Source: VGMD01 sp964552055
GTDB taxonomy: Bacteria; Chlamydiota; Chlamydiia; Chlamydiales; 2-12-FULL-49-11
Assembly (NCBI GenBank): GCA_964552055.1
Contig: CAZKFL010000004.1
Coordinates: 1 to 64,000 of the forward strand
Direction of reading: 5' to 3'
DNA: 64,000 nt
The notes under the pieces were generated by a model. That model did no database searches. It was not told where the DNA came from and saw nothing but the letters and a program-made list of their open reading frames with translations. The position numbers and the translations under genes are program-made. Positions 51,953 through 61,675 of the stretch are shown here, piece by piece (the first letter of the stretch is position 1; every line of letters begins with the position of its first letter).

Positions 51953-52807
51953 ATGACGAAAACATTTACTTACGAAGAAAAGATAGAAGAAATTAATCTT
52001 TTTCAGACACCTGAAGAGAAAATCACCTCGGCTATTGCTTTTATGAGGGAGGCAATCTCCTGTGAAGGAAAGCCCCGTTTTAGAGATTTTTGGCGAATGA
52101 AGAAGAATTGTTTTGATTTTTTATCTCTTGAGACAAATCCGATTAAAAAGACTTTCTTCTGGAAAGAGTATTCAGAGCTTTTAAAAGAGGCTCATAAGCT
52201 TCAGGAGATCTTTAAGGAAGAGATTGAGTTTCATGAGGAGCAAATTAAGCTTGCAATTAGTGGATTAGAGTCTGAGGTTCAAAATCCTGAAAAAGCAAGC
52301 GCTATTTTGCTATTTGGATTTGAAAGGTTTCCAGAATTAAAGAAAATGGAGCAAAATGCTCGTTTTTTTGAAAGCTTAAAAGAGAAAGTTGTTGCCCTTA
52401 GAGAAGATGTTTTGGTTTTAGAAATTCGTGTTCATCAAAAAAATGATCTTCTTATGATTTTAAAGAAAATTGGTGACAAAGTCTTTCCTGAGTATAAAAA
52501 AATCGTCCAAGGATTGACGCTTGCATTCGAAGAAGAGGTTGCTCAATTTTTTGAAAAATTATCTACTTCAACCCAAAAAAGTTATCTAAAAAGAGATATT
52601 CGTCAGTATCAAGCAATCTTAAAAGAAATTCATATTTCACATGAAGCTTATAGACGCTTTCGTGAGAAATTCAGTGGCGCTTGGAAAAATATAGAAGAGC
52701 TTGAAGAAGTGAAGGTCGAGAATAAGCCTCCTCTTGAAGAGAAATCTAAATTTGCAAGAACTCTATCGGATCTCTTAGATGAAAGTGCTATGAGAGCTAT
52801 TCGGTAA
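51953..52807 (+). CDS. Conserved chlamydial hypothetical coiled-coil protein
   Basis: 284 residues, highly charged and helical throughout (FKEEIEFHEEQIKLAISGLESEV, KMEQNARFFESLKEKVVALRED). Its place between miaA and the nadD/rsfS pair corresponds to the CT767/CT768 hypothetical genes of Chlamydia, a synteny inference. No membrane segment. Its stop TAA overlaps the nadD ATG, so the two are coupled. Confidence 0.7.
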   Translation: MTKTFTYEEKIEEINLFQTPEEKITSAIAFMREAISCEGKPRFRDFWRMKKNCFDFLSLETNPIKKTFFWKEYSELLKEAHKLQEIFKEEIEFHEEQIKLAISGLESEVQNPEKASAILLFGFERFPELKKMEQNARFFESLKEKVVALREDVLVLEIRVHQKNDLLMILKKIGDKVFPEYKKIVQGLTLAFEEEVAQFFEKLSTSTQKSYLKRDIRQYQAILKEIHISHEAYRRFREKFSGAWKNIEELEEVKVENKPPLEEKSKFARTLSDLLDESAMRAIR

Positions 52808-53325
52808 TGAATATAGGTATATTCGGAGGAAGTTTTGATCCCGTTCACAATGGTCATATCAATTTAGTAAAAAATTTTATTGAAAATCTCCCTTTAGATA
52901 AAGTTTTTGTCATTCCTGCATTTGTTTCCCCTTTTAAAACGCTTACTCCTCCAAAAGTTAGTCCTGAAAATAGAATGGCTTTATTAAATCTTGCTTTTGA
53001 AAACGTCGATAAAGTTGAAATAATCAGGGATGAAATCGATAAAAAAGAAGTTTCTTACTCAATTGATACAATTCGTCTGCTAAAAAAAAGATTTCCAGAT
53101 GATTCGCTCTATTTATTACTTTCAGTTGAAATGAAGCCTTATTTCTCAAGATGGAAAAATTTTGAGGAGATCGAAAAGCTTGTCCAGGTTAAATATGGTG
53201 AGGTGTCTATTCCCATAAGCAGTACGATACTTAGGGAGAAATTAAAAAAAAGAGAACTATGTCAGGAGTTCTTTCCTGTAAAAGTTCTAGACTACATAGA
53301 GAAACATGGGCTATACTCTCTCTGA
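52807..53325 (+). CDS. nadD: Nicotinate-nucleotide adenylyltransferase
   Basis: 172 residues, somewhat shorter than usual (about 190-210). GIFGGSFDPVHNGHINLV is the nucleotidyltransferase HxGH region and ISSTILREKLKK the ISSTxIR motif, so the fold is complete. The middle SVEMKPYFSRWKNFEEI corresponds to the usual GxDxxxxxxxW region. It makes NaAD in NAD synthesis. It overlaps rsfS by 20 bases. Confidence 0.86.
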   Translation: MNIGIFGGSFDPVHNGHINLVKNFIENLPLDKVFVIPAFVSPFKTLTPPKVSPENRMALLNLAFENVDKVEIIRDEIDKKEVSYSIDTIRLLKKRFPDDSLYLLLSVEMKPYFSRWKNFEEIEKLVQVKYGEVSIPISSTILREKLKKRELCQEFFPVKVLDYIEKHGLYSL

Positions 53326-53692
53326 TATGGAACAAGAAAAAGAAAATATTGTACAAAAAATTTGTCAAGCTATCTATGACAAAAAAGGTTTTAACATCCT
53401 GGCGTTGCAGGTGGATGGTATCTCTACTATTACCGATTATCTCATCATTGCGGAAGGAAATGTGGACCGCCATGTTGTGGCAATTGCACAAAGTGTGGTA
53501 AAAGAAATTGAAGAAGAACTTGGATTTCGGCCCTATCATATGGAAGGTGTAAACTCAGGAGACTGGGTGTTAATTGATTATGTTAACGTCATCGTTCATA
53601 TTTTTATGCCAGAATCAAGGGAAAAATTTCGATTAGAAGAGCTTTGGTCTAAGGGTAAACAGGTTGAGTTGAACTTAGCTCTTTCTGTCTAA
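53306..53692 (+). CDS. rsfS: Ribosomal silencing factor RsfS (Iojap)
   Basis: 128 residues. KGFNILALQVDGISTITDYLIIAEGNVDRHV and GDWVLIDYVNVIVHIFMPESREKFRLEELW are typical. It binds L14 (uL14) and keeps subunits apart when nutrients are scarce. ATG at 53306 has AGAGAAA upstream; a second ATG at 53327 has none. Classic nadD-rsfS pairing. Confidence 0.94.
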   Translation: MGYTLSDMEQEKENIVQKICQAIYDKKGFNILALQVDGISTITDYLIIAEGNVDRHVVAIAQSVVKEIEEELGFRPYHMEGVNSGDWVLIDYVNVIVHIFMPESREKFRLEELWSKGKQVELNLALSV

Positions 53693-53709
53693 ATATTTTT
53701 AGGAGAGAG

Positions 53710-54960
53710 ATGATGAGTAAAAGGCGAATTGTGATCACAGGGATGGGGGTTGTCTCTTGTTTTGGCACTGATGTAGAGGAATTCTACAAAAAGTTGCTAG
53801 AAGGAAAGAGTGCTGTTTCTAGTGTTAACGAATTTGACGCAAGTGCTTTGCCTACAAGGTTTGGTGCCTCGGTAAAAGGTTTTGACAGGGAGCATTTTTT
53901 AGATAAGAAAAATGCGCGTAGAGTCGACTCCTGTATGGCTTTTGCTATGGGAGCTGGTAAACTTGCCCTTGGGCATTCAGGTATTGATTTAAACGCTTTA
54001 GATAAGTGCAGAGCTGGCGTTATAATTGGATCCGGAATGGGCGGCATGCAAACTTTTATTGATGGTGTTGAAGTAAATCACGAAAAGGGTCCTTCTCGCG
54101 TTAGTCCTTTTTTTATCCCGTATGTACTTACCAGTATGCCGGGGGCGTTACTTGCTATCGATATTGGTTTTAAGGGGCCAAACTACTCTGTATCAACTGC
54201 ATGTGCAACTTCTAATTACAGTATTTATTTGGCTGCAGAGCACATACTAAGAGGTGATGCTGATGTGATGCTAGCAGGGGGCGTGGAAGCTTGTTACAAT
54301 AAAATGTGTTTTGCGGGCTTCTCTGCATTGAAAGCGCTTTCAAGGAGAAATGAAGATCCTGAAAAAGCTTCTAGACCTTGGGATAAAGATCGAGACGGTT
54401 TTGTTATTGGTGAAGGTGCAGGTGTCTTAGTTTTAGAAGAATTGGAGCATGCTCTTGCAAGGGGAGCTACAATTTATGCGGAGTATATGGGCGGATCTGT
54501 TACTTGTGACGCGCACCATATGACAGAGCCAACACCTGATGGAACAGATGTTGGAAGATGCATTCGTCTTGCATTAAAAGATTCAGGTTTAGAACCTAAG
54601 GATATTGATTATATTAACGCTCATGCGACATCGACTCCTGTGGGAGATCTTTGTGAAGTCAGGGCAATTAAAGACGTTTTTGCTGATTGCTTAGATAAAA
54701 TCGATGTCAATGCAACAAAATCAATTATTGGACATGCCCTTGGAGCAGCAGGCGCGCTTGAGGCAATTGCGACAGTAATGGCTCTTATAACAGGAGAGCT
54801 TCATCCAACAATTAATCTAGACAATCCTGAAGAAGAATTAGAAGGAATCAATGTTGTTACAAAAAGAGAGAAAACAAATCCGAAATGCGCACTTTCTAAT
54901 TCATTTGGATTTGGTGGACATAATAGTGCAATAATTTTAAAAAAATACGAAAGGGTTTAA
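53710..54960 (+). CDS. fabF: 3-oxoacyl-ACP synthase II
   Basis: 416 residues. RRIVITGMGVVSCFG at the N-terminus, active-site Cys in STACATSNYSI, and His residues in NAHATSTPVGD and GHALGAAGALEA. It elongates acyl-ACP. AGGAGAG precedes an ATGATG start. It is followed directly by the Nudix gene, as in Chlamydia (CT770-CT771). Confidence 0.96.
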   Translation: MMSKRRIVITGMGVVSCFGTDVEEFYKKLLEGKSAVSSVNEFDASALPTRFGASVKGFDREHFLDKKNARRVDSCMAFAMGAGKLALGHSGIDLNALDKCRAGVIIGSGMGGMQTFIDGVEVNHEKGPSRVSPFFIPYVLTSMPGALLAIDIGFKGPNYSVSTACATSNYSIYLAAEHILRGDADVMLAGGVEACYNKMCFAGFSALKALSRRNEDPEKASRPWDKDRDGFVIGEGAGVLVLEELEHALARGATIYAEYMGGSVTCDAHHMTEPTPDGTDVGRCIRLALKDSGLEPKDIDYINAHATSTPVGDLCEVRAIKDVFADCLDKIDVNATKSIIGHALGAAGALEAIATVMALITGELHPTINLDNPEEELEGINVVTKREKTNPKCALSNSFGFGGHNSAIILKKYERV

Positions 54961-54961
54961 G

Positions 54962-55408
54962 TTGAGAGATTTGCAGGATCATGAAGAAGATGCCTCGTTT
55001 GGTATTGTCCCCGTTTATTTTAGCGGTAAAGAGACTTTAGTTTTTATTTTAAGGCATTTAAGTGGTTACTGGGGTTTTCCTAAAGGTCACCCGGAAGCTA
55101 ATGAGACGGAGTTAGATACTGCAAAGAGAGAGCTTTTTGAAGAAACTCATTTGCAGGTGGATAAGGTTCTTTCTGATAAACTTTTGCAAGAGAAGTATTC
55201 GTTTAGAGTTGATGGAAAAACAATTCATAAAACTGTTAGTTATTTTATAGCGTCAGTAACTGCTATGGATACAGTTATTGATACAAAAGAGGCGAGAGAA
55301 GGTAAATGGGTTGATATTAATGAGGCTCCCATGCATCTTACTTTCAAAGAAGCACAAAGAATTTGTAGAGAAAGCTGCCAATTTTTAAGAGGAAATGGTT
55401 ATGAGTAA
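54962..55408 (+). CDS. Nudix hydrolase (Ap4A-hydrolase type)
   Basis: 148 residues from TTG directly after the fabF stop. The Nudix box is GHPEANETELDTAKRELFEET (given in part), GX5EX7REX2EEX form, preceded by GYWGFPKG as in bis(nucleosyl)-tetraphosphatases. The position matches CT771. It overlaps bioY by 8 bases. Confidence 0.88.
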   Translation: MRDLQDHEEDASFGIVPVYFSGKETLVFILRHLSGYWGFPKGHPEANETELDTAKRELFEETHLQVDKVLSDKLLQEKYSFRVDGKTIHKTVSYFIASVTAMDTVIDTKEAREGKWVDINEAPMHLTFKEAQRICRESCQFLRGNGYE

Positions 55409-55976
55409 TAAAGTAATTCCAGGTCAGTTAGGAACTAGTTTATTAAAAGAGATTGGATGGGGAGCGCTTGCCAGTTTTCCTTTGGCTCTTGCTGCGCCAC
55501 TCGCAATTCATCTTCCTTTTTCTCCCATTCCTATTACCATTCAAGTCCAATTAGTCTTTTTTCTATCAGCTCTTTTAGGTTCAAGAAAGGCTGTGTTTAT
55601 GGTGCTAGCCTTTTTACTTCAGGGTGGAATGGGCTGGCCTGTATTTGCAGGAGGTGCTGCTGGCGTCCTAAATATGATAGGACCAAGAGGGGGTTACCTT
55701 CTAGGTTATCTTGTTGCAGCCTATTTTGTTGGCAAACATTATGAAAATGCAAAAAGTAAATCTATCGTGACATTTTTTCTGAGCATGGCAGCTGGAAATC
55801 TAATTGTTTATGTGTGCGGATTTTCTTGGCTTGCAGTCTATGTTGGGCTAAAGAAAGCATTCATTTTAGGAATTGCTCCTTTTGCGTTAGCAGATCTTAT
55901 TAAGCTTTCTTTATTTGCTACATTAAAAACTGCTGTGACCGAGCTTTTCCATTTTGCTAAAAAGCGCGATGCCTGA
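55401..55976 (+). CDS. bioY: BioY biotin transporter substrate-binding component
   Basis: 191 residues from the ATG that has GAGG 8 bases upstream; an ATG two codons earlier is too close to it. There are six hydrophobic helices. LPFSPIPITIQVQLVFFLSALLG, GGMGWPVFAGGAAG and GPRGGYLLGYLVAA are the BioY signature. It probably imports biotin from the host, alone or with an ECF module not seen here. Confidence 0.93.
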   Translation: MSNKVIPGQLGTSLLKEIGWGALASFPLALAAPLAIHLPFSPIPITIQVQLVFFLSALLGSRKAVFMVLAFLLQGGMGWPVFAGGAAGVLNMIGPRGGYLLGYLVAAYFVGKHYENAKSKSIVTFFLSMAAGNLIVYVCGFSWLAVYVGLKKAFILGIAPFALADLIKLSLFATLKTAVTELFHFAKKRDA

Positions 55977-55979
55977 TTT

Positions 55980-56168
55980 CTATTGCTTGATAGAAAAAAT
56001 CATTTTTCCAATTTCACGAGTTCTTTCCGTTGCTCCCAGATGATTTTGGTTGTCTGCATCTGCTTTGAAAGAGTATTTTTCATCATACATGGGGGAAATA
56101 TAATTTGTGATGGATGAATTAAACGGATTTTGGATAGCGCTATATGTTGAATCAAGACTGATTTTCAT
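55980..56168 (-). CDS. Small hypothetical protein
   Basis: 62 residues with a good ribosome site (AGAGGTAAG before ATG), convergent with bioY and only 3 bases from its end. No signal peptide or membrane segment; Asn/Ser-rich start and a Lys/Arg-rich end (ATERTREIGKMIFSIKQ). Unrecognised, but the translation start supports a real gene. Confidence 0.5.
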   Translation of the reverse strand: MKISLDSTYSAIQNPFNSSITNYISPMYDEKYSFKADADNQNHLGATERTREIGKMIFSIKQ

Positions 56169-56311
56169 TTTCTTACCTCTAAATTTTTGTTTATATTATG
56201 TAATCTTTAATGGATTTTGTTCTTCCCGTCAACAAGAAATGAATGCTTTGATTTTTTAGAGAAGACAGGATATAATTACTCCTTCATTAGATTTTATTCT
56301 AAAGGTCTTGT

Positions 56312-59035
56312 ATGTTAAGAGATGCGACAATAATGGTTCTTAGGGGAATGATAAGATTTCTTTTAAGTTTAAGATATCGGATAAAAATTCGAGGTGCGGA
56401 TGTATTAAAAAGCCCGCAATTACAAGATAAGGGAATTTTGATTTTACCAAATCATCCGGCGGAAATCGAACCGTTTATGTTAATGGTTTTGCTGGGGAAT
56501 AAATTTGATTTAAGACCTCTTGTTATTAGTAATTTTTATAATTATCCGTTTGCATCATGGATCATGAAGCTGATTCGAGCAAGGCCTGTTTCTGAATTTG
56601 ATAAAGCCGTGAGTAGTTATAAATTAAAGGCAGCGGAAAAGCTTTTTCATGATGTTACCAATGACTTAAAAAGCAATAAGGCTGTCCTTCTTTATCCGAG
56701 CTCTGCATTAAAGACTTCTGGAGAAGAAAAAATCGGCGGAAGATCTTTGGCACATGCAACGCTTCAGGACGCTCCTGATAGTGAAATTCTTCTTGTCAGA
56801 ATAACAGGTCTCTGGGGATCAATGTTTTCAAAAGCATACACGGAAGAGACGCCTAATTTTTGGAAAATTATTGGTAAGGGCGCTCTGCTTTTGTTAAAAA
56901 ATTTGATCTTTTTTGCGCCAAGAAGGGAAGTTATTATTGAATACGCTCTTCCCCCAAAAGATTTTCCTAAGTTTGGTTCTAGAGCCGAATTTAATAAAGC
57001 CTTAGAAACATTTTATAATCAGTACCCAACAAAAACTGAGGAGAGACTAGCGAAAGAGCCTTTATCTAAAGTGCCCCTGTATTTTTGGTCGACTAGATTC
57101 TATGAGGTGCCTAAAGCTTTGCCAAAACCGAATGTATATCACGAAATTTCAGTTCCTCTGCATATCCGTCAAGATATTATGTATCAACTTTCGGAAATGA
57201 GTGAGAAGTCTGTAAAAGAAATTCATGATCATAGTAATCTGATTTATGATTTGGGGCTAGACTCGCTGAATGTTGCCTCATTATATACGTATTTAGATAG
57301 TCATTACGAATTAGAAAAAAGTTTGGAGCCAGGTGATCTTATGGTAGTTCAAGACCTTTTTGCGGCAGCTATGCGATTAAAGAAAGGTGGAAAAGATGAG
57401 TCGATTAAACTAGATGATTCTTCATGGCCTAAATATGGAAGAAGACCAGATCCTGTACATGCTAAGGGCGAGAGTATTGTAGAAGCTTTTTTCAATAAGG
57501 CGGATGAGTTAAAGAGTGCGCCTGCAATTGCAGATGCCGTTTCTGGCGTGATGGATTACCAGACAATGAAAAGAGCAATTGTCATTTTAGCTAAAGAGAT
57601 TCAAAAGTTAGAAGGCAACTATATTGGTATTATGCTGCCAGCTTCGAATGGTGTTTTTCTAGTTATTTTAGCAACTATGCTTGCTGGCAAAGTTCCTGTG
57701 CCTCTCAACTGGACTGTTGGATCATTTTTCTTAAACCATGCAATTGATTTAATGGATATTAAGAATGTTATCACTTCAGAAAAATTCATGAAGAGACTTG
57801 ATAATGTTGATATTGGAAAGGCATTAGATCTTCTTGTAACACTTGAAGATATACGAAAAGGACTTTCAATTAAAGATAAGCTTAGTGGTGCCTTTCTTGC
57901 AAAGCGTAGTGGAAAAACGATATTAAGCAAATTTCCTGGTGGGAAGATTAAAGGGGATGACATTGCAGTGGTTCTCTTTACTAGTGGGACAACTGCTTTG
58001 CCAAAAGCAGTTCCGTTAAGTCACAAAAATATTATTATCGATCAGAGAGATACGCTTGAGGCAATAGATCTTCATGAAAGTGATGTAATTATGATGCCTT
58101 TGCCGCCATTCCATATTTTTGGTTTAAACATAGGATTTCTTGGATTGCTTTTAGGGCTTCGAACGGTTTATTCTCCTGATCCATTGGATGGTTCTCATAT
58201 TGCAAAAGAGATTTTGAAATGGAGAGCAAGCGTTGTTATTATGGCGCCTACATTTTTCTCACATCTATTTAGATCAGCTACTTTAAGTCAGTTGAAATCT
58301 GTTCGTTTATGTGCGTCTGGAGCTGAAAAGGCACCTCCTACATTGCTTGAATTTGTCCAAAAATTAGGAAGCGTGATGTGGCTTGAAGGTTATGGATTAA
58401 CAGAGACATCGCCTATGATTTCTGTAAACACGAGCAAGGAAAGACCAAGAGGAGTTGGAAAAATTATTCCTGCTGTTGATCTTGTCATTCGTGATCCAGA
58501 GACCGGAGTAAAATTAAATGTTCATCAAATTGGTGAAATTTGCGTTCGTGGAGATACCATATTTAATGGATACTACAAGCAAGATAATTCGGATTATTTT
58601 GTGGATATTGAAGGTAAGAGTTACTATAAAACAGGTGATCTAGGCTACTATGATGAGGATAGATACCTTTATCTAGAGGGTCGTCTCAAGCTTACATTTA
58701 AAAGAGGTGGCGAGATGATCAATTTAGTGGCAATTGAAAAGGTCTTGTTTGATAAAGCTAAGGAAAAAGGTTGGATCCCGCCTGATACGGGTAGATCTCC
58801 ATTTGCCTGCGCCCCAAAAGAAGTGACGGGGGCAGCAACAAGAGCTGTTCTATTTAGTGAAATTAACATTGCTTTGGACCAAGTCAATAGCGCTCTTTTA
58901 GAAGCAGGTTTTTCGCGCCTTTATAAAATTAATGAAGTGATTCATATAGATGAATTGCCCCTACTAAAGACAGGTAAAGTTTGTTATAGAAAACTGTTTG
59001 ATAAAATCAAAGAAAATGAAGTGGTAAAAGTCTGA
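56312..59035 (+). CDS. aas: Aas-type acyltransferase / ACP / acyl-ACP synthetase fusion
   Basis: 907 residues in three parts. An N-terminal PlsC-like acyltransferase (ILPNHPAEIEPFML near residue 47, with Glu where HX4D has Asp) comes first. Next is an acyl-carrier segment with DLGLDSLNVASLY, where Ser318 is a candidate phosphopantetheine site. Then comes an AMP-binding acyl synthetase (VVLFTSGTTALPKAVPLSHKN, GYGLTETSP, YYKTGDLGYY). Chlamydial Aas activates host fatty acids and re-acylates lysophospholipids. The middle ACP-like part is extra compared with E. coli Aas and would let the activated acyl chain be held on the same protein. Confidence 0.88.
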   Translation: MLRDATIMVLRGMIRFLLSLRYRIKIRGADVLKSPQLQDKGILILPNHPAEIEPFMLMVLLGNKFDLRPLVISNFYNYPFASWIMKLIRARPVSEFDKAVSSYKLKAAEKLFHDVTNDLKSNKAVLLYPSSALKTSGEEKIGGRSLAHATLQDAPDSEILLVRITGLWGSMFSKAYTEETPNFWKIIGKGALLLLKNLIFFAPRREVIIEYALPPKDFPKFGSRAEFNKALETFYNQYPTKTEERLAKEPLSKVPLYFWSTRFYEVPKALPKPNVYHEISVPLHIRQDIMYQLSEMSEKSVKEIHDHSNLIYDLGLDSLNVASLYTYLDSHYELEKSLEPGDLMVVQDLFAAAMRLKKGGKDESIKLDDSSWPKYGRRPDPVHAKGESIVEAFFNKADELKSAPAIADAVSGVMDYQTMKRAIVILAKEIQKLEGNYIGIMLPASNGVFLVILATMLAGKVPVPLNWTVGSFFLNHAIDLMDIKNVITSEKFMKRLDNVDIGKALDLLVTLEDIRKGLSIKDKLSGAFLAKRSGKTILSKFPGGKIKGDDIAVVLFTSGTTALPKAVPLSHKNIIIDQRDTLEAIDLHESDVIMMPLPPFHIFGLNIGFLGLLLGLRTVYSPDPLDGSHIAKEILKWRASVVIMAPTFFSHLFRSATLSQLKSVRLCASGAEKAPPTLLEFVQKLGSVMWLEGYGLTETSPMISVNTSKERPRGVGKIIPAVDLVIRDPETGVKLNVHQIGEICVRGDTIFNGYYKQDNSDYFVDIEGKSYYKTGDLGYYDEDRYLYLEGRLKLTFKRGGEMINLVAIEKVLFDKAKEKGWIPPDTGRSPFACAPKEVTGAATRAVLFSEINIALDQVNSALLEAGFSRLYKINEVIHIDELPLLKTGKVCYRKLFDKIKENEVVKV

Positions 59036-59036
59036 T

Positions 59037-60437
59037 ATGCTGAACGTATTTGATACCAAATCTAGAAAAATAGTCGAGTTAACACCTGCTGATGGAAAGA
59101 CCATTAAAATGTATACATGTGGTCCAACAATTTATAATTTCCCTCATATCGGAAATTTGCGCACCTATGTATTTGAGGACCTCTTAAGACGGACAATCAA
59201 GTATTTCGGAATGGGTGTAAAGCAAGTAATGAATCTAACAGACATCGATGATAAGACGATTCGAGGCGCTCTTGCAAAAAAAGTTTCTTTGTTAGAGTTT
59301 ACAGATGTTTATAAACACGCATTTTTTCAAGATTTAGAGACCTTGCAAATTGAAAAGGCTGAGGTCTATCCGGCAGCAACAGATCATATTAAAGAGATGA
59401 TCTCCATGATCGAGACCCTTATTGCTAAAGGAATTGCCTATAAAACAGAAGATGGAAATGTTTTTTATCGCATTGCGAAATTCCCCACATACGGCGCACT
59501 GTCTCACCTCAATTTGAAAGATTTAAAAGAGGGCGCATCTAAAAGAGTTAGTAATGATGAATATGAAAAGGAAAGTGTCAGTGACTTTGCTTTATGGAAG
59601 GCCTACGAAAAAGAAAAAGATGGCGATATTTTTTGGGAATCACCTTTTGGAAAAGGGCGCCCCGGCTGGCACATCGAGTGCTCTGCAATGGCAATTGCCT
59701 ATCTAGGTGAAACACTTGATCTTCATATGGGCGGCGTTGATAACATGTTTCCGCATCACGAAAACGAAATTGCCCAATCAGAAGGGTGCACAGGAAAAAC
59801 ATTTTCAAGGTTTTGGATGCATTCCGAACACCTTCTTGTCGATGGCAAGAAAATGTCTAAAAGTTTAGGAAATTTTTATACCCTCCGCGATCTTTTAGAG
59901 AAGGGATACAAAGGGCGCGAAGTCCGCTACCTTCTCCTATCAACACATTATAGAACGCAACTTAACTTCACCTTTGAAGGCCTTGAGGCTGCTCGTCAAA
60001 GCCTCAAACGCATTGATGACTTTGTATTCAGGCTGAAGCATATTCAAACGGAAAGCGATAATTCTATCACAGGATTTATAGAAGACTTCAAGAAACTTTT
60101 TAAAGAGAGCTTAGGCGATGATTTAAATATCTCTAATGCTTTAGCCGCCCTCTTTGATTTTATCCGCAAAATGAACACCTACATGGACAGCGAAAGCCTT
60201 GGAAAAACAGGCGCCGCCGAAATCCTCGCCCTTTTTACAGAGCTTGATACAATTCTATCCCTATTTAATCAAGATGATGAAAAGCCACCTTCCGAAATAG
60301 AGGAAAAAGCAAAACTCCGCCTCAAAGCGCGCCAGGATAAAGACTGGAAGTTAGCAGACGTTTTACGAAAAGAGATCGATGCAGCGGGCTACATTGTGGA
60401 AGATTCACCTGCAGGTTACCTCCTAAAAAGAAAATAA
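59037..60437 (+). CDS. cysS: Cysteinyl-tRNA synthetase
   Basis: 466 residues. TCGPTIYNFPHIGN holds the HIGH-type motif, GWHIECSAMA the zinc site Cys, PHHENEIAQSE and KMSKSLGNF the KMSKS loop. The start is one base after the aas stop. The 3' half uses more C-ending codons than the 5' half. Chlamydial order (CT782) downstream of aas is kept, with intervening genes missing. Confidence 0.96.
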   Translation: MLNVFDTKSRKIVELTPADGKTIKMYTCGPTIYNFPHIGNLRTYVFEDLLRRTIKYFGMGVKQVMNLTDIDDKTIRGALAKKVSLLEFTDVYKHAFFQDLETLQIEKAEVYPAATDHIKEMISMIETLIAKGIAYKTEDGNVFYRIAKFPTYGALSHLNLKDLKEGASKRVSNDEYEKESVSDFALWKAYEKEKDGDIFWESPFGKGRPGWHIECSAMAIAYLGETLDLHMGGVDNMFPHHENEIAQSEGCTGKTFSRFWMHSEHLLVDGKKMSKSLGNFYTLRDLLEKGYKGREVRYLLLSTHYRTQLNFTFEGLEAARQSLKRIDDFVFRLKHIQTESDNSITGFIEDFKKLFKESLGDDLNISNALAALFDFIRKMNTYMDSESLGKTGAAEILALFTELDTILSLFNQDDEKPPSEIEEKAKLRLKARQDKDWKLADVLRKEIDAAGYIVEDSPAGYLLKRK

Positions 60438-60505
60438 ATTCACTAAAGAGCATATTTAAAGGAATGTAACTTCATTGTAATCAGATGCTTGAGGTGGTGT
60501 TGGGT

Positions 60506-61309
60506 ATGTCAAATTCAGAAGGTCGAGTGATTCAAGTTGTTCCTTATGATCCTAATTGGCCAAAAATGTTCGAGGTTGAGGCAGAGCTTATTCGAGAGCG
60601 AATGGGGGAAAACTGCATATCCATTCATCATATAGGTTCTACATCGGTTGCTGATTTACCAGCTAAACCTGTTATTGATATGCTCGTGGTTGTAAAGGAT
60701 ATTCGAAAAGTTGATCAAGCAAATCAGCTCATGGAAGAGATCGGATATGAAGCTAAAGGTGAGAATGGAATGGCCTTTCGAAGGTTTTTTCAAAAGGGGA
60801 ATCCCGTTCGAACTCACCATATTCATGCCTATGAAGAGGGCGATCCTGAAATAGATCGGTATCTAAAATTTCGCAACTGGCTCCGCATGCATAAAGAGGA
60901 TGCAGAAAAATATGCATCATTAAAGAAGGAATTAGCGGCAAGATTTCCAAGTGACATTCTTAAGTATGTTTCCGGTAAAAGCGCCTTTGTAGAAGGTATT
61001 GATGAAAAGGACGGTTTTGATGGCTGGCGTATTGTCCAAGCGCTTACAGAGCAAGAGTTTGCTGCAGTACGATCTCTTTCGGGTAATCAAATGCCCCTCA
61101 TAGGAATAAACCACATTCATTTTGTTTTTTACAAAGTAGCCAAAATTATTGGCTATGCGCATCTGAAGCTCTGCGAAAATCACGAGGCAGTTATAGAAAT
61201 GCTTAAAATTGATCATCGCTACTTTAGCCAAGCGATTGAAAGTCAATTTTATAAACAGTGTGAGCGCTGGCTAACTCATCAAGGTTATACAAACAAGACC
61301 AGGGAATAA
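60506..61309 (+). CDS. GrpB-domain / GNAT-like fusion protein
   Basis: 267 residues from the ATG preceded by GAGGTGG. Residues 1-160 are a GrpB (UPF0157, nucleotidyltransferase-like) domain: VVPYDPNWPKMFE, IHHIGSTSVADLPAKPVIDMLV, YLKFRNWLRMHKEDAEKYASLKKELA. The last 80 residues (VAKIIGYAHLKLCENHEAVIEML, QCERWLTHQGY) look like the acetyl-CoA core of a GNAT acetyltransferase. GrpB-GNAT fusions occur elsewhere. The last 161 coding bases plus 27 bases beyond are copied at 62299-62486. Confidence 0.78.
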   Translation: MSNSEGRVIQVVPYDPNWPKMFEVEAELIRERMGENCISIHHIGSTSVADLPAKPVIDMLVVVKDIRKVDQANQLMEEIGYEAKGENGMAFRRFFQKGNPVRTHHIHAYEEGDPEIDRYLKFRNWLRMHKEDAEKYASLKKELAARFPSDILKYVSGKSAFVEGIDEKDGFDGWRIVQALTEQEFAAVRSLSGNQMPLIGINHIHFVFYKVAKIIGYAHLKLCENHEAVIEMLKIDHRYFSQAIESQFYKQCERWLTHQGYTNKTRE

Positions 61310-61336
61310 TGACTATTGCAGATTTTTCTACCATGA
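61149..61336 (+). repeat. 188-bp duplicated segment, original copy (3' end of the GrpB-GNAT gene)
   Basis: It matches 62299-62486 at offset 1150 with about five or six mismatches and no gaps. It begins inside the GNAT-like part and ends 27 bases past the stop codon (…TTTTTCTACCATGA). Confidence 0.9.
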
Positions 61337-61513
61337 CAATGGGATTTCATCGATTTGTTTGTAACTCTACTTAGGGAAAAGGACTATATGATTTAAAAGA
61401 ATCAAAAAAGTAGAAGATCTAGAGCTTTAGGTTTTTTTTATCATCTTCTTTTTATTCTATGAGCGAACAGGATCCTAATATCGCTGCCCCTTTTTTTTAT
61501 ATCATTTATCTTA

Positions 61514-61606
61514 ATGATGGGTTTTTCGCTCATCCAGTATGAGCTCTTCTATGACGCAAGCTCATTTCTAAAGATCCAGGACGAAATCTTTTACGAACCT
61601 TTATGA
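61514..61606 (+). pseudogene. Possible remnant of a small membrane-protein gene
   Basis: The frame MMGFSLIQYELFYDASSF... (30 codons) follows an in-frame hydrophobic run (SLPLFFISFIL) without a start codon. It looks coding by composition but has no ribosome site and no recognisable family. The rest of 61310-61675 holds no gene that I can support. Confidence 0.25.
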
Positions 61607-61675
61607 TAACTCTTTTCTTATATAGTTCAATTGTATAAGATTGTTTTTCTTATAAATTTTAAGTAAGGGAAAAAA

